A stretch of 14,050 nt of DNA from NCBI GenBank assembly GCA_023257955.1, contig JALRAY010000025.1, positions 1-14,050 of the forward strand, in the 5' to 3' direction. A program made the position numbers and the translations under genes. Below, in pieces: positions 13,846 to 14,050 of the stretch (its first letter is position 1; the number at the start of each line of letters is the position of its first letter). This stretch comes from Amoebophilaceae bacterium (lineage in GTDB: Bacteria > Bacteroidota > Bacteroidia > Cytophagales > Amoebophilaceae). Below the pieces are notes generated by a model. The model worked only from the letters and a program-made list of their open reading frames with translations. It was not told the origin of the DNA and searched no databases.

Positions 13846-13923
13846 ATTACAAGGGAAAAAATATTCCTTATACCATCTTATAGGTAGGTACAGGGATGTA
13901 ATTCCCTGTTGCATCCTTGTAAT
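13846..13923. ncRNA. Potential three-way-junction RNA element downstream of menA
   Basis: Three nested or side-by-side inverted repeats fit one fold. P1 is ATTACAAGG (13846-13854) with CCTTGTAAT (13915-13923), 9 bp exact. P2 is CC-TATA (13866-13872, one bulged T) with TATAGG (13879-13884). P3 is ACAGGGA (13890-13896) with TCCCTGT (13903-13909), 7 bp exact. P2 and P3 both have 6-base loops. The P3 loop TGTAAT repeats the end of the P1 3' strand and could pair instead with ATTACA of the P1 5' strand, giving two mutually exclusive folds. It begins 32 bases after menA and ends 67 bases before a possible ATG at 13991, so it could be a 3' UTR structure or a leader. I match it to no known riboswitch family. 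Strand and transcription are unknown. Confidence 0.4.
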
Positions 13924-13990
13924 TTCTAAATCTTACCACGCCGCTTTGTTCTATAAATGTTGTTTTGGGAGATGATATACACATCAGATT

Positions 13991-14050
13991 ATGAAACACG
14001 AAAAATCAAGCTACGTTAACGATGTGAAACTTAGTTGTCATAAGCGATTT
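13991..14050 (+). CDS. Possible start of an unidentified gene (runs off right edge)
   Basis: An ATG at 13991 opens 20 codons (MKHEKSSYVNDVKLSCHKRF) that stay open to the window edge. No strong ribosome site is visible, and a 20-codon open frame is weak evidence on its own. I include it because it would place the folded element at 13846-13923 in its leader. The product is not recognisable. Confidence 0.25.
   Translation, partial: MKHEKSSYVNDVKLSCHKRF

Noticed and set aside
1..14050. CRISPR array, tRNA or rRNA genes, phage or multi-gene defence system
   Set aside because: I found no regularly spaced repeats, no tRNA cloverleaf with the usual invariant bases and no cassette of unexplained adjacent genes; the window is mostly single housekeeping genes.

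Overview
This window reads as chromosomal DNA of a Bacteroidota bacterium with a reduced, partly decaying genome. The best fit I can offer is an intracellular symbiont of the Amoebophilus/Cardinium type. Reasons: GyrB, RecA, FtsI, LpxB and the MscS channel have a Bacteroidota look. TAnnTTTG-type promoter octamers sit upstream of several genes. Two members of the Rpn (PD-(D/E)XK nuclease / putative transposase) family are present and both are broken. There is no operon-rich layout; most genes stand alone with AT-rich, degraded-looking spacers. The taxonomic call is inference from remembered family sequences, not from a search.

Layout. 1-136 (minus) is the 5' end of a broken Rpn gene running off the left edge. 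289-1416 (minus) is lpxB, preceded by a 350-base spacer holding a possible decayed gene end. 1774-2385 (plus) is a small protein that matches only the C-terminal part (HRDC domain plus terminal helical domain) of a Bacteroidota RecQ helicase. 2481-3635 (plus) is an MscS-type channel, converging tail to tail with lipB (minus, 3630 to about 4337). 4481-5333 (minus) is a second Rpn gene split by a one-base insertion and bracketed by an exact 15-bp direct repeat. 5533-7650 (minus) is ftsI with a C-terminal PASTA domain. 7859-9310 (minus) is an AmiD-like lipoprotein amidase followed by a clear intrinsic terminator. 9389-10462 (minus) is recA, and 10607-12559 (minus) is gyrB. menA (plus) diverges from gyrB. 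The last 230 bases hold a potential three-way-junction RNA fold and possibly the start of another gene.

Functionally the intact genes are housekeeping: envelope (lipid A disaccharide synthesis, septal peptidoglycan crosslinking, peptidoglycan cleavage, osmotic release), cofactor supply (lipoylation, menaquinone) and DNA maintenance (gyrase, recombinase). The accessory content is the two broken Rpn genes and the orphan RecQ tail. I see no CRISPR array, no tRNA or rRNA, no phage and no obvious multi-gene defence or secretion system. The most unusual items are the repeat-bracketed Rpn cassette, the stand-alone RecQ C-terminus, the roughly 200-residue unexplained domain in front of the AmiD amidase, and the folded intergenic element after menA.
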